Assembly (NCBI RefSeq): GCF_036669915.1
Contig: NC_089323.1
Coordinates: forward strand, 18,092,587 to 18,156,586
Origin: Pocillopora verrucosa
Taxonomy: Eukaryota > Cnidaria > Anthozoa > Scleractinia > Pocilloporidae
Length of the DNA: 64,000 nucleotides
Direction: 5' to 3'
The position numbers and the translations under genes are program-made. This document shows, in pieces, positions 21,993 through 36,000 of the stretch. The notes beneath the pieces are model-generated. The model searched no databases and was not told the DNA's origin. It saw only the letters and a program-made list of their open reading frames with translations. The first letter of the stretch is position 1; each line of letters starts with the position of its first letter.

Positions 21993-24900
21993 TTGGCAGG
22001 GAGAACCCAAGTTTGTAGAACAAAACTGTATTCCTCTGCATGAGCTCTTAATTTGCATTCTGAAATTTCAAGATAAGATGTTAAAATACAATAATTATTG
22101 CATTACTACAAGCAATTATTTAATATGATACTTGTAAACTTAAAAATGTGAATACCATTGCTCAGAATTGTTTAAGAGGGGTTTAATCAATGTTTGAAAA
22201 TAAAAATGAACTTTTCCTGGCTGCTATTAAACAAAGCATTTGACATTCCCTACGTTATCCTAAGGTCAGAGAATTATCTGCAAACTATGCAGAATTCCCC
22301 CACCATATGTTGATGGCCTAAGCTATTTATTTTATTATTAAAAAGTGAATAATGTGCTGTAATTTCCAGTAACTTCTCCTACAAATAATACCACACCACT
22401 AACCAACTATCTATACTTGCTCTCAATGGAAGAGAGATAAAATACATGTATAAATATTGAGATCTCATGAGATACAGAAAATAAATTTAAAACATTGCAA
22501 ATCATAATTACAGCATGTGTATTCACCAGTAATTAACTTCCATTTCAATCTACAAGTTTTAAATGTATTTAATATTGTTATACATTATGTAAGTATTACA
22601 TGAAAATTTGACACCAAAACAAACTGATTAAACACTCACTTTGCCATATTCCAAGCTAGGTTATCCTTCCTACAAATCTCACCCATACTTGGAAAATGGT
22701 TGATTTTCTTTAGAGTGGAGACAAAACAGTAAGAATTAAATCCTTCATTATTATAAAGGAAATATCAAATAAATTTGTGAACATGTATATGTATAAGATA
22801 CAGGCTATGTGAGTGTTCCTTTCTTTGCATGAAGGTATCCTGCACACTGATTTGTCTAGATTCCCACAATATCACATCTTATATGGTCTACTCAGACAAC
22901 TTAATTAGTAACAAAAATTTATCATACCTGAAATGATTTTAGTTCTATAATTTTTTTAACTGGCACTGATGAATCACTCCAAATGAGGAAACTGTATGTA
23001 GAGAAAGTCATTGTTGAAGAGAGAAAAATCATATTTATCAAATTGATTGAAAACTATGGCTTTTTAGATAGATGTGTAGTTATTTATTCATAAACCTTCA
23101 AGTCTCTGATAAAGAGGCAAATAAAATTAGGAAGTGTTTGTCTTTAAAATGTATATATAGCAAAATAGTGTAAGAATTGGAAACCTAATGAAGAGGAACA
23201 GGATGTAGTCAGGATCTAGCTAGGAGGTTCATTTAGGAGCTACAGGGTTGAAAAGAAATGAAAATGTACAAACACAGCATGGTATTATTTAGCTACCAGG
23301 TGGCAGCATCTATTCCTTGTGTAGCTGGGGGATATGGTAAGACAAAACCAAATGAATTTTCCCATAAAGTTTACACAAATAGGCAGTTTGCAGTCAAGAT
23401 ACCCTACCCTTGTGGAAAATGACAACAAAATGTGAAATACCACAACTCCACATAATTGCAGATATAATATTTAGCATGCTGGGTGCAAAAAAAAAATAAT
23501 CAGTGACCGACATTTTATTTGCACTTGTAACACTACATCCTCCATCAAGTTACTTTGTCAGCAAAATTATTTACATGTATAAAGTTTTTTCTATCACTGC
23601 TAACTCACCTGTTTGAGTCCTCATCCTTTGCAATATACATTCCACACTGAAGACAAACTTTTCTAACTGCAAGGGAGAATTTTTGCAATGAAAAAACATT
23701 GTTATGAGATAATTCCAAATTTCAGATATACAGTAATTCCTTGAAAAGTATCAGAGGCTGAATCCATACTCATATGAGTTATGATCTCACTTTGCTTTTG
23801 ATTCACTCAACTACTTTTTCAGAAAATTTGCATCATCCTCTCCCCCAATCAGAAGTAAAACTAATTCAGTCCCAACTAATATCCCATTAAATGTCATTCC
23901 AATAATGCTTAAAAGCTTTTTCATGGGTGTTTTTTTTAAAACAGAGTTTAAATTCTTTTCTTCATAGAAGCTGCTTAAACAGATGTTAGTTAACTTAAAA
24001 TTTAGTGCATTGAAATTAAAAGTTGGTGATTAGATGGATCCCATAGAAAATTAAGTTTTTCAGTTCCCTGTATCTGATTTTTATTAGATTATAAACCTCT
24101 TGTTTAACTTAACATGTTTTACTAGTGTGAATAGGATATAAATCAACTGCATTTTGTTGGGCTTTAGTCACCATCTTCTTGTTGTGTTGTCAGTTCTTGG
24201 TGTTCCTAAGTGATATGTTCTTTTTTTTATGACTAGCTATTGGGATTACTTTGGTTGTGATTACACTGATTGGAAAAGTGCTCTTTAAGTGATTTTGCTG
24301 TTGTAATATTGTCCCTCTCTGAAGGGAACTTTACCGAGAAGGGCGTTCAAGACCTGGGGTTGGTGAGGGGGGGAGCTCAATTAAGAGAGATTACATTAAC
24401 ACATACACGTACATGTGCACAAACATGTGAAGAAAAGAATACATTTATTTTAACAAATAAAAAATGAATTTTTCTAAATGCATGTGCATACAGATCTAAA
24501 TCAAATGAAGCCAATAAGTTTGTGATCCTTCAGGCTAGTTTGTGTCTGCAAGCTTATTTTTATTGCCTTAGTAATAAATAAGTCGACTCTTCAACGGTCC
24601 ATTGTGGATGGTTACAGCATACACCAAAAGTGTTAATTATCAACATTAAGTCTGTGGACGCGTGACTACAATGTAAACATGCATAATTGGCAACATAACG
24701 CTTAATATTTTTAAGTGTTAAAAATTTTGTATTAGTCTTGGTTGAAGAAATGTGCGTCTGATAAATTTAAGCGATGAAAGTACTTCTTGAGCGCGCATCA
24801 CAGTCTAGGGACAAAGAAGTAATTAAGCTCTTTTGAAACCATGTCGATAATTTTAAACCACAGATTCAAAGAAACAATGATGACGATTATTTTGCATCAA

Positions 24901-25543
24901 AAGATCAACGTTACCTTTGTTAGTTCCAACAATTAACGAGAGCGAAACGAAGCACGAAAATTAGGTTATTTACTTGTCGTACTTTAAACCTCAAAACATA
25001 TGTGTAACGATACGATAAAACTGCACAAACATATCTTACACTTGTAACTTTGGTAATCTTTCACGTACAAGAAGAACAAATGTAACCAATCTTCCTCATG
25101 GAAGTATGACCATGTACAAGTATCATTGAGCCCAAAATAAGTTGTAATTTTGACTTACCAACATCGTACTTAGTTGCAGCTAAATTGGCCGTTACACGGC
25201 GTTTCTTTTGAGGTTTCTACTTGATAGAATTGTTTACTGTTTGCTTGCGAACATGGTTTGTTCGAGCCCGTACCATACTTCTTGTCTGTTCCAAGTTTTC
25301 TTCACATTCGTCGGCCAAAGATGCCGCATACTCACTTTCCCTTCCTTGATTTTCACAAAAGTTGTCAGCAGTGCTTAAAGCAAGTAATTTAAGGTTGTCT
25401 TTGGTCATGACAGACCTACTTTTATTGAAACCATGGCTGCTGTCTTCCATGGTTACAGAACCCAAAGGCGTTCGAGACGACAATGGAATCTCCGTGGTCA
25501 AATTGTCTGTGCTCATGATTATGCCGAAACTCGTCCTTTGCAC
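21993..25543 (-). pseudogene. TTLL gene, 5' exons, copy B, with premature stop in exon 1
   Basis: The exons correspond to copy A: 25543-25159, about 23,696-23,639 (similar to 1215-1158), 22991-22928, 22707-22640 and 22059 to about 21993. The core encodes LIWSDSSVPV, then ELKSFQ joined to KINHFPSMGEICRKD, and in exon 5 a YSFVLQTWVLPAKY-like TTLL block. Exon 3 is intact here (CAG where copy A has TAG). Exon 1 has AAG changed to TAG (25217-25219), ahead of the conserved TANLAATKYDV, so translation would stop after 108 residues. An extra segment of about 410 bp (23,075-23,485) sits in intron 2. With later exons not found, this copy is probably a non-functional 5' fragment. Confidence 0.7.
23075..23485. 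other. Segment of about 410 bp present in unit B, absent from unit A
   Basis: Unit B sequence following AGATAGATG diverges into an extra block and rejoins unit A homology at the A-run before ATCAGTGACCGACATTTTAT. The unit A junction is near 1031-1040. No clear terminal repeats or coding sequence are visible, so insertion in B or deletion in A are both possible. Confidence 0.6.
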
Positions 25544-25942
25544 TCATTATGAACACATTGCAAGGCAGAAATCATAAAATCTAAAGTGTCCTGGAAAGTG
25601 ATTTGGTCGCAGACGAGGATTTGTGCACCTGTATGCAGAACTTTTGTGTCCGTGAATTTCTATCACAGGTGTAGCGTGACAGAATTACCATAGCTACCGT
25701 AGCCTACACTGCATTGAAGTCATTTACAACTTCCATATTTGGAAATAGGCCCCCCCCCCCCACCGATCATATTTCGATTCCACGCGCTGTACAGAGCTCG
25801 ACTCCTTTGTCATACATCAAATCTCTGCTTAAAAATGGGATAGACAGTGTTTTCCAAGTACAACCGATTTGTAGTCTCCTTATGTTCATAACGGTTGTTC
25901 CATTTGTGACCGGAACGTCCTTTTCATCTTTTCAAATCGAAG
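25544..25942. promoter_or_regulatory. Divergent promoter region and probable non-coding first exon, unit B
   Basis: This is the counterpart of 3120-3533. It lies between the TTLL start (25543, minus) and a plus-strand exon ending CAAATCGAAG with donor gtaagc at 25943. Conservation of this donor in both units supports a real 5' exon of the receptor gene. Confidence 0.45.
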
Positions 25943-26447
25943 GTAAGCTGTATTGCGGAACGTAGCGTGCTCACTGAAATGAAGTTATGATGTAGTTACG
26001 ACACTAATTATTATACGTTTCTGATGTCGAAAGAATTATGCGATAAAAGTCTTTATCAGAGGTAGCAACGTAGAACGTAATCATTTTTTCGTAATGCCGA
26101 TTAATTTTGAAATACGCCTTGAATTAGAGAGGAATTCGACGATCATAAAGGAAGGAAGGAATTCGAGAATCATTCACCCGTAGTAGCTACAGTTTGATAC
26201 TCTTATTTGTTGATAGACCCTGAATAAGGTTGATGGGTTAGTCTTCGAGAGCTACAACAAATTTTGACGTAATAACCATGAATACCATTCAGCTGACTTG
26301 TGCGTGCCTTCCATTCAGTTTATCTGTGAACGCCGTATTGCAAATCGCGTGTGCAGTACTTGCATTTCACATGTACATTCAATGTATGTTATTAAGACGA
26401 TCTCTTACATGTATTTTGAAACATTTTCGTTTGCTTTTTTTCAGCAG

Positions 26448-26510
26448 TGTCTTAGTTTGAGGAAATTAAAGGTACTGCAAAGGCTTCCTGTGATGTCTAG
26501 ACTACAAGAG
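26448..26510 (+). CDS. Probable small 5' exon of receptor gene B
   Basis: The exon lies between acceptor ttttttcagcag and donor gtaagc and is open in phase 0 toward the glycosyltransferase exon. It encodes CLSLRKLKVLQRLPVMSRLQE or nearly so; the ATG within it (MSRLQE) is a possible translation start. A counterpart is at 4051-4128. Confidence 0.45.
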
Positions 26511-28839
26511 GTAAGCATGCTTGAAAGGCAGATGATTGAATAAGCACTTTATCAAAGGGACTAGGTCATGCTGTAAGTGATTGCATGACTGAGTTCTTCC
26601 AACTTGTCCCTTAGATGTGTTATATTTCAACATTCCTGCAATGTATTCAGCAACAAGCACCACAGTTAGCTGCCAAAGCAAGTTCTCAAGTTGCTTTTGT
26701 TACATATTGTACTGTGGTGTATTGCAAGAGTGCCTAACTTGCACTTACATGCATTTTTTTCTGTTACCTTCTCTGAAGTTAAATTAATTTAGGGCACTAA
26801 TTCTCAGTCAATTAACCCTTAAACTCCCAGAAGTGATGAACATGAAACTTCTTCCTAATGATATATGTACATTATCCAGTGAACAGGTGATCAGAATACT
26901 CATATTTCTCAGGTAAAAGTTGTAACCTTGATCTGAAGCCAAATTCTTGTAACTTATTTACAAAAGAAATGTGTAGAAGCCAGAGGGGAGAATTAACAGT
27001 CCAGTTTTGGGAGTTGAGGATTAAAAAGGAAGGATAAATATTTTGCTTGTCTTTGGCAAGAGTGAGAATAAAAGCTAACTATCTGACATAATGTTAGATC
27101 ACCAAAGTAGTGTGTCAACAGATATGAGACAGCTCTCTTGGGAGTTCTTCTTTATTTACAGTAATCCTGGAAAAATAAAAACTACACAGAAGATCAGTAC
27201 CCATGAGTTTTTTTTTTTTTTTGATGATGATGAACACATTTCTGAAGTCCACCATTATACAAAAATTGGCCTGATGCAAAATGATTGAACTGTACCATCA
27301 TCAAAGGGCATTGAAAATCAATGCTATAAAGAGACAAAAACCTGCATTTTCCCAGCACTCACATTCACAAGACATGAACCAGAAATTTGAAAGTGCTCTA
27401 AGGATTTTGAAGTTTGTTTATTCACAGTGAAATATTTACAGCTATTATGAGCTCCTTAAAGTTCAACAAATTCAAATCTGCAACTTGCAACCTGCAAATT
27501 AGAAAGATGTTGACATCTAAATCTGAAGTACAACTGGTCAATTTAGTGATCGGTGTTTTAGAGTCACATAGAAAGCTGTTAGTAGTATCTCCATCAGTTA
27601 GTTTTTATGGTCTGAAGTTTAAGTGAGATAAACAATTTTACACAATAACATGGTGCTGCATGATGCTGAAAATATACAGGACGCATGTCATTTATGAACC
27701 AAAAAGTGTTCCAGCCTACCATAGAGCCTTTGTGGTTCAGTGGTAGATGATCAGAATGTAGACTCAGAAGGTCTGAGCTTTGTATCTTCATGGGAACTTA
27801 AAATATTTCTTTTGTCCTATGCTCATGAGCTAAGGGAAAAAAGGTCTTTCTTCGTTTTAGGATTTTAACTTGCTAAATGGTGACTTCAAAAAAAAATTTC
27901 CTTGTAAATTAGTTATGAAAATGTAGTGTTAGATCATGATAACAACTTCTACCTGATAAGTTGGAGTTTTCTCAAAACCTGTTTGCAGGATGATGTACGG
28001 ATATCATAAGGAGAAGTTACAAGTTAATCACCTTTGGGAGTTAAAAGTTTAATGAAAATGAAGGCCACCATCTTTGATTTTAATGGCAGCAGAAAGTTTG
28101 GAAGAGAAAGAAATATGTGTTGGGGGGGTGGGGTGGGGTGGGGATGAAGATTACACCTACCTGAGGTCATTGTTGGTTTGGTAATCTCCATTTGCCCAAG
28201 AATAGAGTTCTTGCTTGGTGCGGTTAAGCTCTAGCTGTCAATCACAAGCCAATTGTGTCATTTGAACATTAAATTGCTCTTGCGGGAAAATGTGAAAGAT
28301 GGCAAATTCTGTAAATGATGAAGTTTTTGGTTTTGATTCCGCTTTTGAAGGTGTCTTTCAAAATTTGACATTTTTGCATTTTTGACAAGTCTGGCACTTT
28401 CAAATTGGAACAAAGAGAAGCAATTTCTACACTAATTTCTGGAAAGGATCTGCTGGCCATGTTGCTGTTTTTGGGAAAAGCCTGATATTATTTTTGGGTC
28501 TTCAGGTGTTGGTCCAATGAAAGAAATTTTGACAGGGAAACCTTCAAACCTTTTAACAGCCTCTTCAGGCTGGTGTCTTCTCACCCTTCCCCCCACCCCC
28601 TACCGCCACCAGCCAGTCTAGCATTTTTGGGAACATTTGAGTGACTTGTTTTTCGCCAGACATTGATGTTAGAAACATGTTCAAAAATGTTTATTTTCTG
28701 TCTTTGATCACATTTCACAAAGACACCAGAGCTAAATAGTCTGGCTTTTAACAACCCTGTTGAATCTAAAATGTTATTGCATAGTATCCTTCATCGCTTG
28801 TGATTTGTCTTTATTCACACTTATAAAACTTTATTTTAG
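26511..28839 (+). other. Intron of receptor gene B, no further gene recognised
   Basis: It contains a MITE-like copy with a CCCTTAAACTCCCAGAAG end at about 26,817-27,023, a tRNA-like SINE relic at about 27,727-27,795, a T-run at 27,209-27,222 and a G-rich GGGGTGGGGTGGGG stretch near 28,122-28,144. No coding signal was seen on either strand. Confidence 0.45.
27727..27795 (+). mobile_element. tRNA-derived SINE relic
   Basis: GCCTTTGTGGTTCAGTGGTA is box A-like, and GAAGGTCTGAGCTTTGTATC shows a decayed box B region at tRNA spacing. The cloverleaf is degraded, so a SINE relic is preferred to a functional tRNA. Confidence 0.4.
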
Positions 28840-30055
28840 GAATCATCCTTTCTTGGTGTAGCCTCTACATCACAGGAAAGCCCAAGTTTAATGGAAAGTG
28901 AAGCAATAAGAGTTACTCTGTTAGGTAGTGAATGGAGCTCATCTAAAGGAGGCTTGTCAACTATTAACAGGGAGCTGGCAATTCAGTTAGCAAAACATCC
29001 TACTGTTGATGTCAGTGTTTATCTTCCAAGATGTAGTGATGAGGACAGGAGAGCTGCCAGTAGCCATAATGTTCAGCTGATTGAAGCCCAAGAATTGCCT
29101 GGTTATGATCAGCCAATTGATTGGTTGGTTTCTTTACCTAATGGCCATCATCCGCACTGTATCATAGGGCATGGAGTACATCTGGGTCGACAGATACCAC
29201 ACATTCAAAAGCATCAACCTTGCAAGTGGATCCAGGTTGTTCACACAGCTCCAGAAGAACTTGGAATGTTCAAAAGTTATGAAGAAGCCATTTTCAGGGG
29301 TGAGAAGAAACATCGTGCAGAAGTACAACTTTGTGAGTTAGCTGATGAGGTGGTTGCAATTGGACCAAAGCTGGCAGATGCCTACTCTCGCTACCTTCGC
29401 TTCTGCAAAAAAGATCAGCATGTATTCAACCTCACCCCAAGTATTTTTACTGAGTTCAGTAATGTTGAACAGGCCTTAGAAGAAAGGAGGAACTTTTGTG
29501 TTCTACTTTTTGGGCGTGGTGACCGTGAAGATTTTGAGCTAAAAGGATATGATATCGCAATGAAAGCAATGGCTCAATTGAAAGACAAGTCATATCAGCT
29601 AAAGTTTGTGGGTGCACCTAAGGGAAAAGAGGAAGAAGTGATAAGCAAGTTGCTTCAGCATGGCATTCCTCGTAGTCAACTAACTCTTCGCTGCTTCAAA
29701 GAGGATCGAGAACAGCTAGCCAATTTATTTTGTGAGGCTGATCTGGCAATCATGCCTTCGAGAACTGAAGGATTTGGTTTGACTGGGCTGGAAGCCTTAT
29801 CTGCTGGTCTGCCTGTCCTTGTAAGTGGTAACTCTGGACTCGGACAAGCATTGGAGGAAGTTCCTTTTGGTTCCCCATGTGTACTTCATTCAGAGGATCC
29901 TAAAGAATGGGCCAATGCCATCAGAGTCATCCGTCAGAAAAAAAGGACTTTGCGACTTAAAGAAGCCTTTCTACTTCGAGAAGAGTATGCAGCAAACTAC
30001 AGCTGGCAGAGACAGTGTGAAAATCTTGTTGATAAAATGGTGAATCTTGTATCTG
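28840..30055 (+). CDS. Exon: GT4-family glycosyltransferase domain, gene B
   Basis: The exon begins after acceptor ttattttag, is open from there with ATG at 28891, and ends ATCTG/gtgaga in phase 1. The main GT4 features are kept: GHGVHLGRQIP, KWIQVVHTAPEE, KGYDIAMKAMAQL and PSRTEGFGLTGLEALSAGLP, with the Glu-x7-Glu pair at codons 29767 and 29791. Reading beyond the donor gives a short tail ending at 30108, inside a hairpin element, which could represent an unspliced isoform. Confidence 0.8.
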
Positions 30056-33000
30056 GTGAGAGCTATGTTACATTGAAGAAATTTATAATTGTTTCCGTGT
30101 TTACATAGCCTGATGTAAACACGCAGGAGGTTAAGCATAGGAAACCACGACACGAAGCAGAGTGGTTTCCAGCTTATCAAGTGTTCTCCCAACCTCCCAA
30201 GTGTTTACATCAGGCTATGTAAACACGGAAACCATTTTACATTTCTTTTATAAAATAGCTAATGAAAGAGGAATGAAAACCGTGTTTACATACGCTCATG
30301 TAAAATGGTTTTATGGCCAATCAGAGCGCGTGTACTATTTGAATTATTTTATAAATATCTTCTTTGGGACAGTTTTTTTTGTATTTAATGTAACTACAAC
30401 AGCAAGGTGTTCATGTGTAATTCAGTTCATTGCCTTAGAAGTGCTCTTGTTTGTGTGATTATTTACATTTATCATCTGCGTGTAAAAGCTGTTGGAAATA
30501 TGGATAGTCATTACCAAATCAGGGTTAAGAAGTTTCTTGATGTACTCCTAATGTACATTTACATATACTTTTACAATGGGAGAAATACAGTTCCTCCTCA
30601 ACTTAATATCAAATAATTATTACCTAAAAGTAGGTAAGGATCAGATATTTGTGTATAATTTGGATGTAGTATGCTTCTATTTCTCAAACATGTAGGTATA
30701 CAGTTATAAACCACATATACATGCACTTTATGTTGAATTTAAAATGTGTTATTATTCTTGTGCATACTTGTAGTTGATCCTGTTACTTGGCAACCATTGG
30801 CAGCATCTGAAGAAAATGAATCCTCAACCACTGCAGCTGTTCAACAGGAAGGTAGGCAAAAAAAATCAAAAAATTATATCAGGCTTTTCCTGCCTCTTGG
30901 TAGATAGCTTATTGTGCTCCTTTAAACAGGAGCATGGTGACAGGGTTGCAGGAGTGGCAGAAAATAGCTCAAGGAAGGATTTATTTTTTTTCATTGAAAG
31001 GTTAAGAGTGAACAGTGAGCTAGGCACTGTGCACTCTGGTGCAAAACTGCACAAGCTGGGTAGTAACCTTAACTTGTGGAGTTAATTGTTCAGATGTCAG
31101 CAATGACCTGAGTGACTCAGCCATCTTTTTCAGAGTATTGGGTTTTATATTGAAACATGCATTATCAATTAGTACATGTGACACAAGAAACTGGCACAAA
31201 AATTTTAGACTGAATGACCCTTGAAAGGTGATTTCAGGACTTTTTGAGTTGGTTACAAATATGCAAATGAAGAATATCTGTACTTGGACACGAAGCCATT
31301 TAGAACATCTCAGTGTTATTAGCATGACAATGTTGAATTATTGACAATCAAATTTTTTAGTGAGTTGAGCATATTTTACAAAAATGCTGATAATTTGTGA
31401 AATTCTTGGTAACTTTTTTGTAATATTTTTTTGCAAACAGTTGACCAACTGTCAGTGTAAGTTAGAGTTATTCTTCATAATGGAATGTACTTTGTTTGAT
31501 GGAGTTTACAGTTTTCTTCTAAATCGCTCTTTATCACAGGGGACATTAAATTTCTTCACCTGCCTGTATTATTAGTACAAGACTATGTACATTGTATATG
31601 TTCTATTCTGAATTAATGTAAGAAGGTAACAAGAAATGTTTTTTTTTTTAGCCTGTGAAGAAAGTTCATTCAATGAGACACTACTTGATTTATGCACATG
31701 TATAATTTATCTGGGAGAGCTGGTATATGTGTGGAAATGAGTGTAAATTTTATAGTGGTATTCCATTCATCTCATAATCCACTACCATTTTGCTCGCAAT
31801 CAGGAAATTGTTTTTTGAGTGAAATAATTTGTCATTGAGTGACATTAAGAGATTGATAAACCAACTTCCTCAGAAAACAAGCAGAAAATAATTTTACTCA
31901 ATTGCTAGTATTGTAGGTTATGGTAATTAACTATGTTTTTTTAACTGTAGAGTTTTAAGTGCGATTTAACTTTTTTTTACCAGATGCCGTAGAAAACAAG
32001 TCCAGGCAAGCTCGAAATGAAAAAGTTAAGCGAAGTTCGTCCTCTGTTGCCACTCAATCTGTGAAGCGCCTTAAAGGTAAATTTCATCCTAAGTCCTACA
32101 ATGCCATTGGTTGGAAATCCAGTGCTTTGTCAAAACTTTCCAACTTTTTTTGTTACTAAAGAAGAGCTGCATGAAGCCTGCATATAACAAGCCTTCTGTT
32201 ATCTTTGAAGGGTCATTCGCTGTTCTTGCCATTTTAATTTCGGTGATTAACGTCAATGTTTAAACAAAGACATGTGCGTTCAAGAACGAAGTATGTTGTT
32301 TACTTACAGGTTCTGATCATAGTCTAGTTGTGGAACACCTTGAAGGTGAATACATCAGACGCTCCAGTGTAAAACCACTGCTGTGGGATAGCGACATCCA
32401 ACTACCGATTGATGAAGTCTACACAAGGTTACAGATGAAATGGAGAAAGAAGGCGTACTTTCAGCTAACAGAGAATGAGGTTCACATGTATGAAATTTTC
32501 AAACCTGCTAGGGAGGGTGAAAAGGGCGCCAGAATGGTACTTGTAGAAGGTAACCCTGGGATTGGGAAGACTACGTTTTGCCTTAAAATTGCAAGTGATT
32601 GGGCCAAAAAATTATTACCAGTAGAGTTTCACTTCCCCATGTTTCAGTTGATGTTTCTTCTGAAATGCTGTGATATTCACAAAGATACCAGAGACATAGT
32701 ACAAGCCATCGATGAGCAACTTCTTAATGATGACATTAACAATAAGAAAGAATTTTTGGATTACATCAGAGATGGCAAGAATCAGGACGAGATTCTTTTA
32801 ATTCTGGATGGTCTTGATGAGTTACCAGAAGTATCAGAAAAAGTCATAGATAGGCTATTTAGAAGAAAAGTTTTCTCGCGCTGTTATATTTTGGCCACCT
32901 CACGCGAAGAAAAAGGAATCGATGTCCGGCGGCGCTATGACTTTGATACACTTTTGCAGATTAAAGGGTTCACCTCAGAGGACGCTACAGATTACATCAG

Positions 33001-36000
33001 AAAGCATTTTAAAAGCGTTGATCCACAAAATTTGTCAAAAGGCGAGAGGCTCATTGAAACTGTTCAAACAAATACTCACCTAAGTGTGCTAAGGAGCAAT
33101 CCGTTGAATCTACTTCTCTTGTGCGTTGTCTTTGAAGACTTTGAAGGGGAACTACCATCTAATCGCACTAAGCTTTATCAGATTATTTTTCGATGCTTGT
33201 TGAGGCGATATTGCTCCCGAAATGGCCTGAACGTTCATCGGAATGCCGACAAAGCCCTAGAGAATCAATTTAAAGAGTCCCTACTTGTGCTAGGGGAGTT
33301 AGCTTGGAATTGTCTTCGAGAAGACCGCCGTTCGTTTTCAGAAGAGGAACTGGACAGGTTAGAACATTCGACGACCCATGTGAGAAAATTTCCAGCTATC
33401 AAATTGGGCTTTGTTTTCATGGAGGCCAGTTCAAGGCCAAGTCAGGAACCAAGACATCAGTGTCATTTTCTACACAAAACATTTCAAGAGTTTTTAGCTG
33501 CCTTTTACCTAGCGAACCAGATTTTGACGGAGCAACTTAGCCTAACTGATCATTCTGTTTTCTGGAGGGAAAGTATGTCATCTAGCTACAGACAAGTATT
33601 TTTCTTTTTAGCTGGTACATTAGGCATGGAAGGAACGGTGTTTTTCAAAGAAGTTGTAACGATTTTAAAAGAAGACTGGAAATGGCAAGCTTCATACGTA
33701 GAGTTCTTACTTGACCTTTTAAAAGAGAGTGGTGCTGCAGATGATTTAGGCAAAGTTGCGTGCTCCCTTATTCCTTTACCAAATGTTTTGAAGTTTAATC
33801 GGAAACAGCGGTCTTGGTTGAAACTTATACGATATGTGTACGAAGGCGCCATACTCGAAGGTGATGTGGCATCAGCGCAGCTTACTAAACTGAGCCTGTC
33901 AGACGTGCAGTCTTTCGGTAGAGAAGATGTGAACGATCTCAATCGAATTCTCGAAAGCAGTCAAACTCTTACAGAGCTTGTCATTGGTAATATCGAGAAC
34001 ATGTCCCCTGATGTTGCAGATCTGTTCGGTGAGAGTTTGTCGTCAAGCACTTCATTAAGAACAGCCACGCTCCAACTGTTTGACGTGAGTACTGAGAGGT
34101 GCGCCAGTAATGTTAGTACCTTGTTATCGAATCTCTCGCAATTGAAATGTCTTTCGCTTGAAGTCTTTGGTGTTCTGAACAACACTGCTGCACAAGCCGT
34201 GAAAGCGTTATTCAAATCATCGCTAATATCTCTCGTGCTTATTGCTCATGGGGATCAGCATGACCGTTTAATGTCGACTGTTAGTGAAGGACTTGTAGAA
34301 GAAACCGCGGTGGAGTCTCTTAGTTTTGTTGTTCATGGAAGAGTTAGCAACCCTGGAATCTTAGCACTGCAGAAAGGTGTTCTGCGAAATAGTAATTTGC
34401 ACTCTTTAGAGTTAAAAGTTTACGGGGATATCCCCGAAGCGTGGGTGGAAGCTGTTGCTGCCATACTGGCAGCCAAGAAGTCATGGAAGTCTCTTATTAT
34501 TCATCCAAATATATGCGGGAAAATTAAACATGAAGGAAGTTTTCTGCGCTATCCGATTCTGGGTGATGCCCCATCAGAGAAGTCGTTAACCGTGAACGTC
34601 TGTGGTGAACTAAGCGTTCTAAGCTTTAACGCCCTTGGAGATTTTTTCATGAAAAGTTCCCCACTATCTGGTTTGCAGTTGAATGTCCGAGGAAAACAAA
34701 GCAATGAAGTTGTGGATCGTCTGGTAGACTATTTTCTGTATAACAATTCACTGTCCTCACACAGTTTTATTAACCTTAGTGGTGAAGTCAGAAGCTATGA
34801 AGGAACCGCTCTTGAAAGATTAGTTCAAGAGGCTCAAAAGCATTCTGTCTCAGTGCACTTGAATGGTGTTGGTGAGGATCACTTTTCAAGTGGTTGTGAT
34901 ACTCTCGCTAATTTTTCGTCAGCGTCGGCCACGTTTTTAGTTGACGGGAAAATTGTCACACTCCTTGAAGTCATTAAACGATTAAGCTCTGCGTCATCAA
35001 CCACATTCAATCTCACATTTAATCATAACGCTGCTGTGTGCGAAGACTGGGCCAGTGGTGTGGGTAATTGCTTGGCGAACAGCAGATCATTGACTACATT
35101 CAGTCTTACAATTAACAATCACGCTAAAGACAGAGGAATCTGGGCCAGCTATGTGGGTAATGGTTTGGCGAAGAGCAGATCATTAACTACATTCAGTCTC
35201 ACAATTAACAGTCACGTTGACGGCATGGGATACTGGGCCAGCTTTGTGGGTGATGGTTTGGCGAAGAGCACATCATTAACTACATTCAGTCTAACAGTTA
35301 ACAGTCACGCTGAAGACAAGGGATACTGGGCCAGCTTTGTGGCTAATGGTTTGGTGAAGAGCACGTCATTAACTACATTCAGTCTCACGGTCAACAGTCA
35401 CGCTGAAGACATGGGACTATGGGCCGGCGGTGTGGGTAATGGTTTGGCGAAGAGCAGATCATTAACTACACTCAGTCTCACAGTTAACAGTCACGTTGTA
35501 GACATGGGATATTGGGCCAGCTATGTGGGTGATGGTTTGGCGAAGAGCAGATCATTAACTACATTCAGTCTCACAGTTAACAATCGCGCAGAAGACGAGG
35601 GACACTGGGCTAGCGGTTTGGGCGATGGTTTGGCGAAAAGCAGATCATTATCTACGTTCATTCTCACAGTTAACAATCGCGCTGAAGACGAGGGACATTG
35701 GGCCGGCGATGTGGGTGATGGTTTGGCGAAGAGCAGATCATTAACTACATTCAGTCTCACAGTTAACAGTCACGTTGAAGACATGGGATACTGGGCCGGC
35801 TGTGTGGGTGATGGTTTGGCGAAGAGCACATCATTAACTACATTCAGTCTCACGGTCAACAATCACGCTGAAGACATGGGACTATGGGCCAGCTATTTGG
35901 GTTATGGTTTGGCGAAGAGCAGATCATTAACTACATTCAGTCTCACAGTTAACAATCGCGCAGAAGACGAGGGACACTGGGCTAGCGGTGTGGGTGATGG

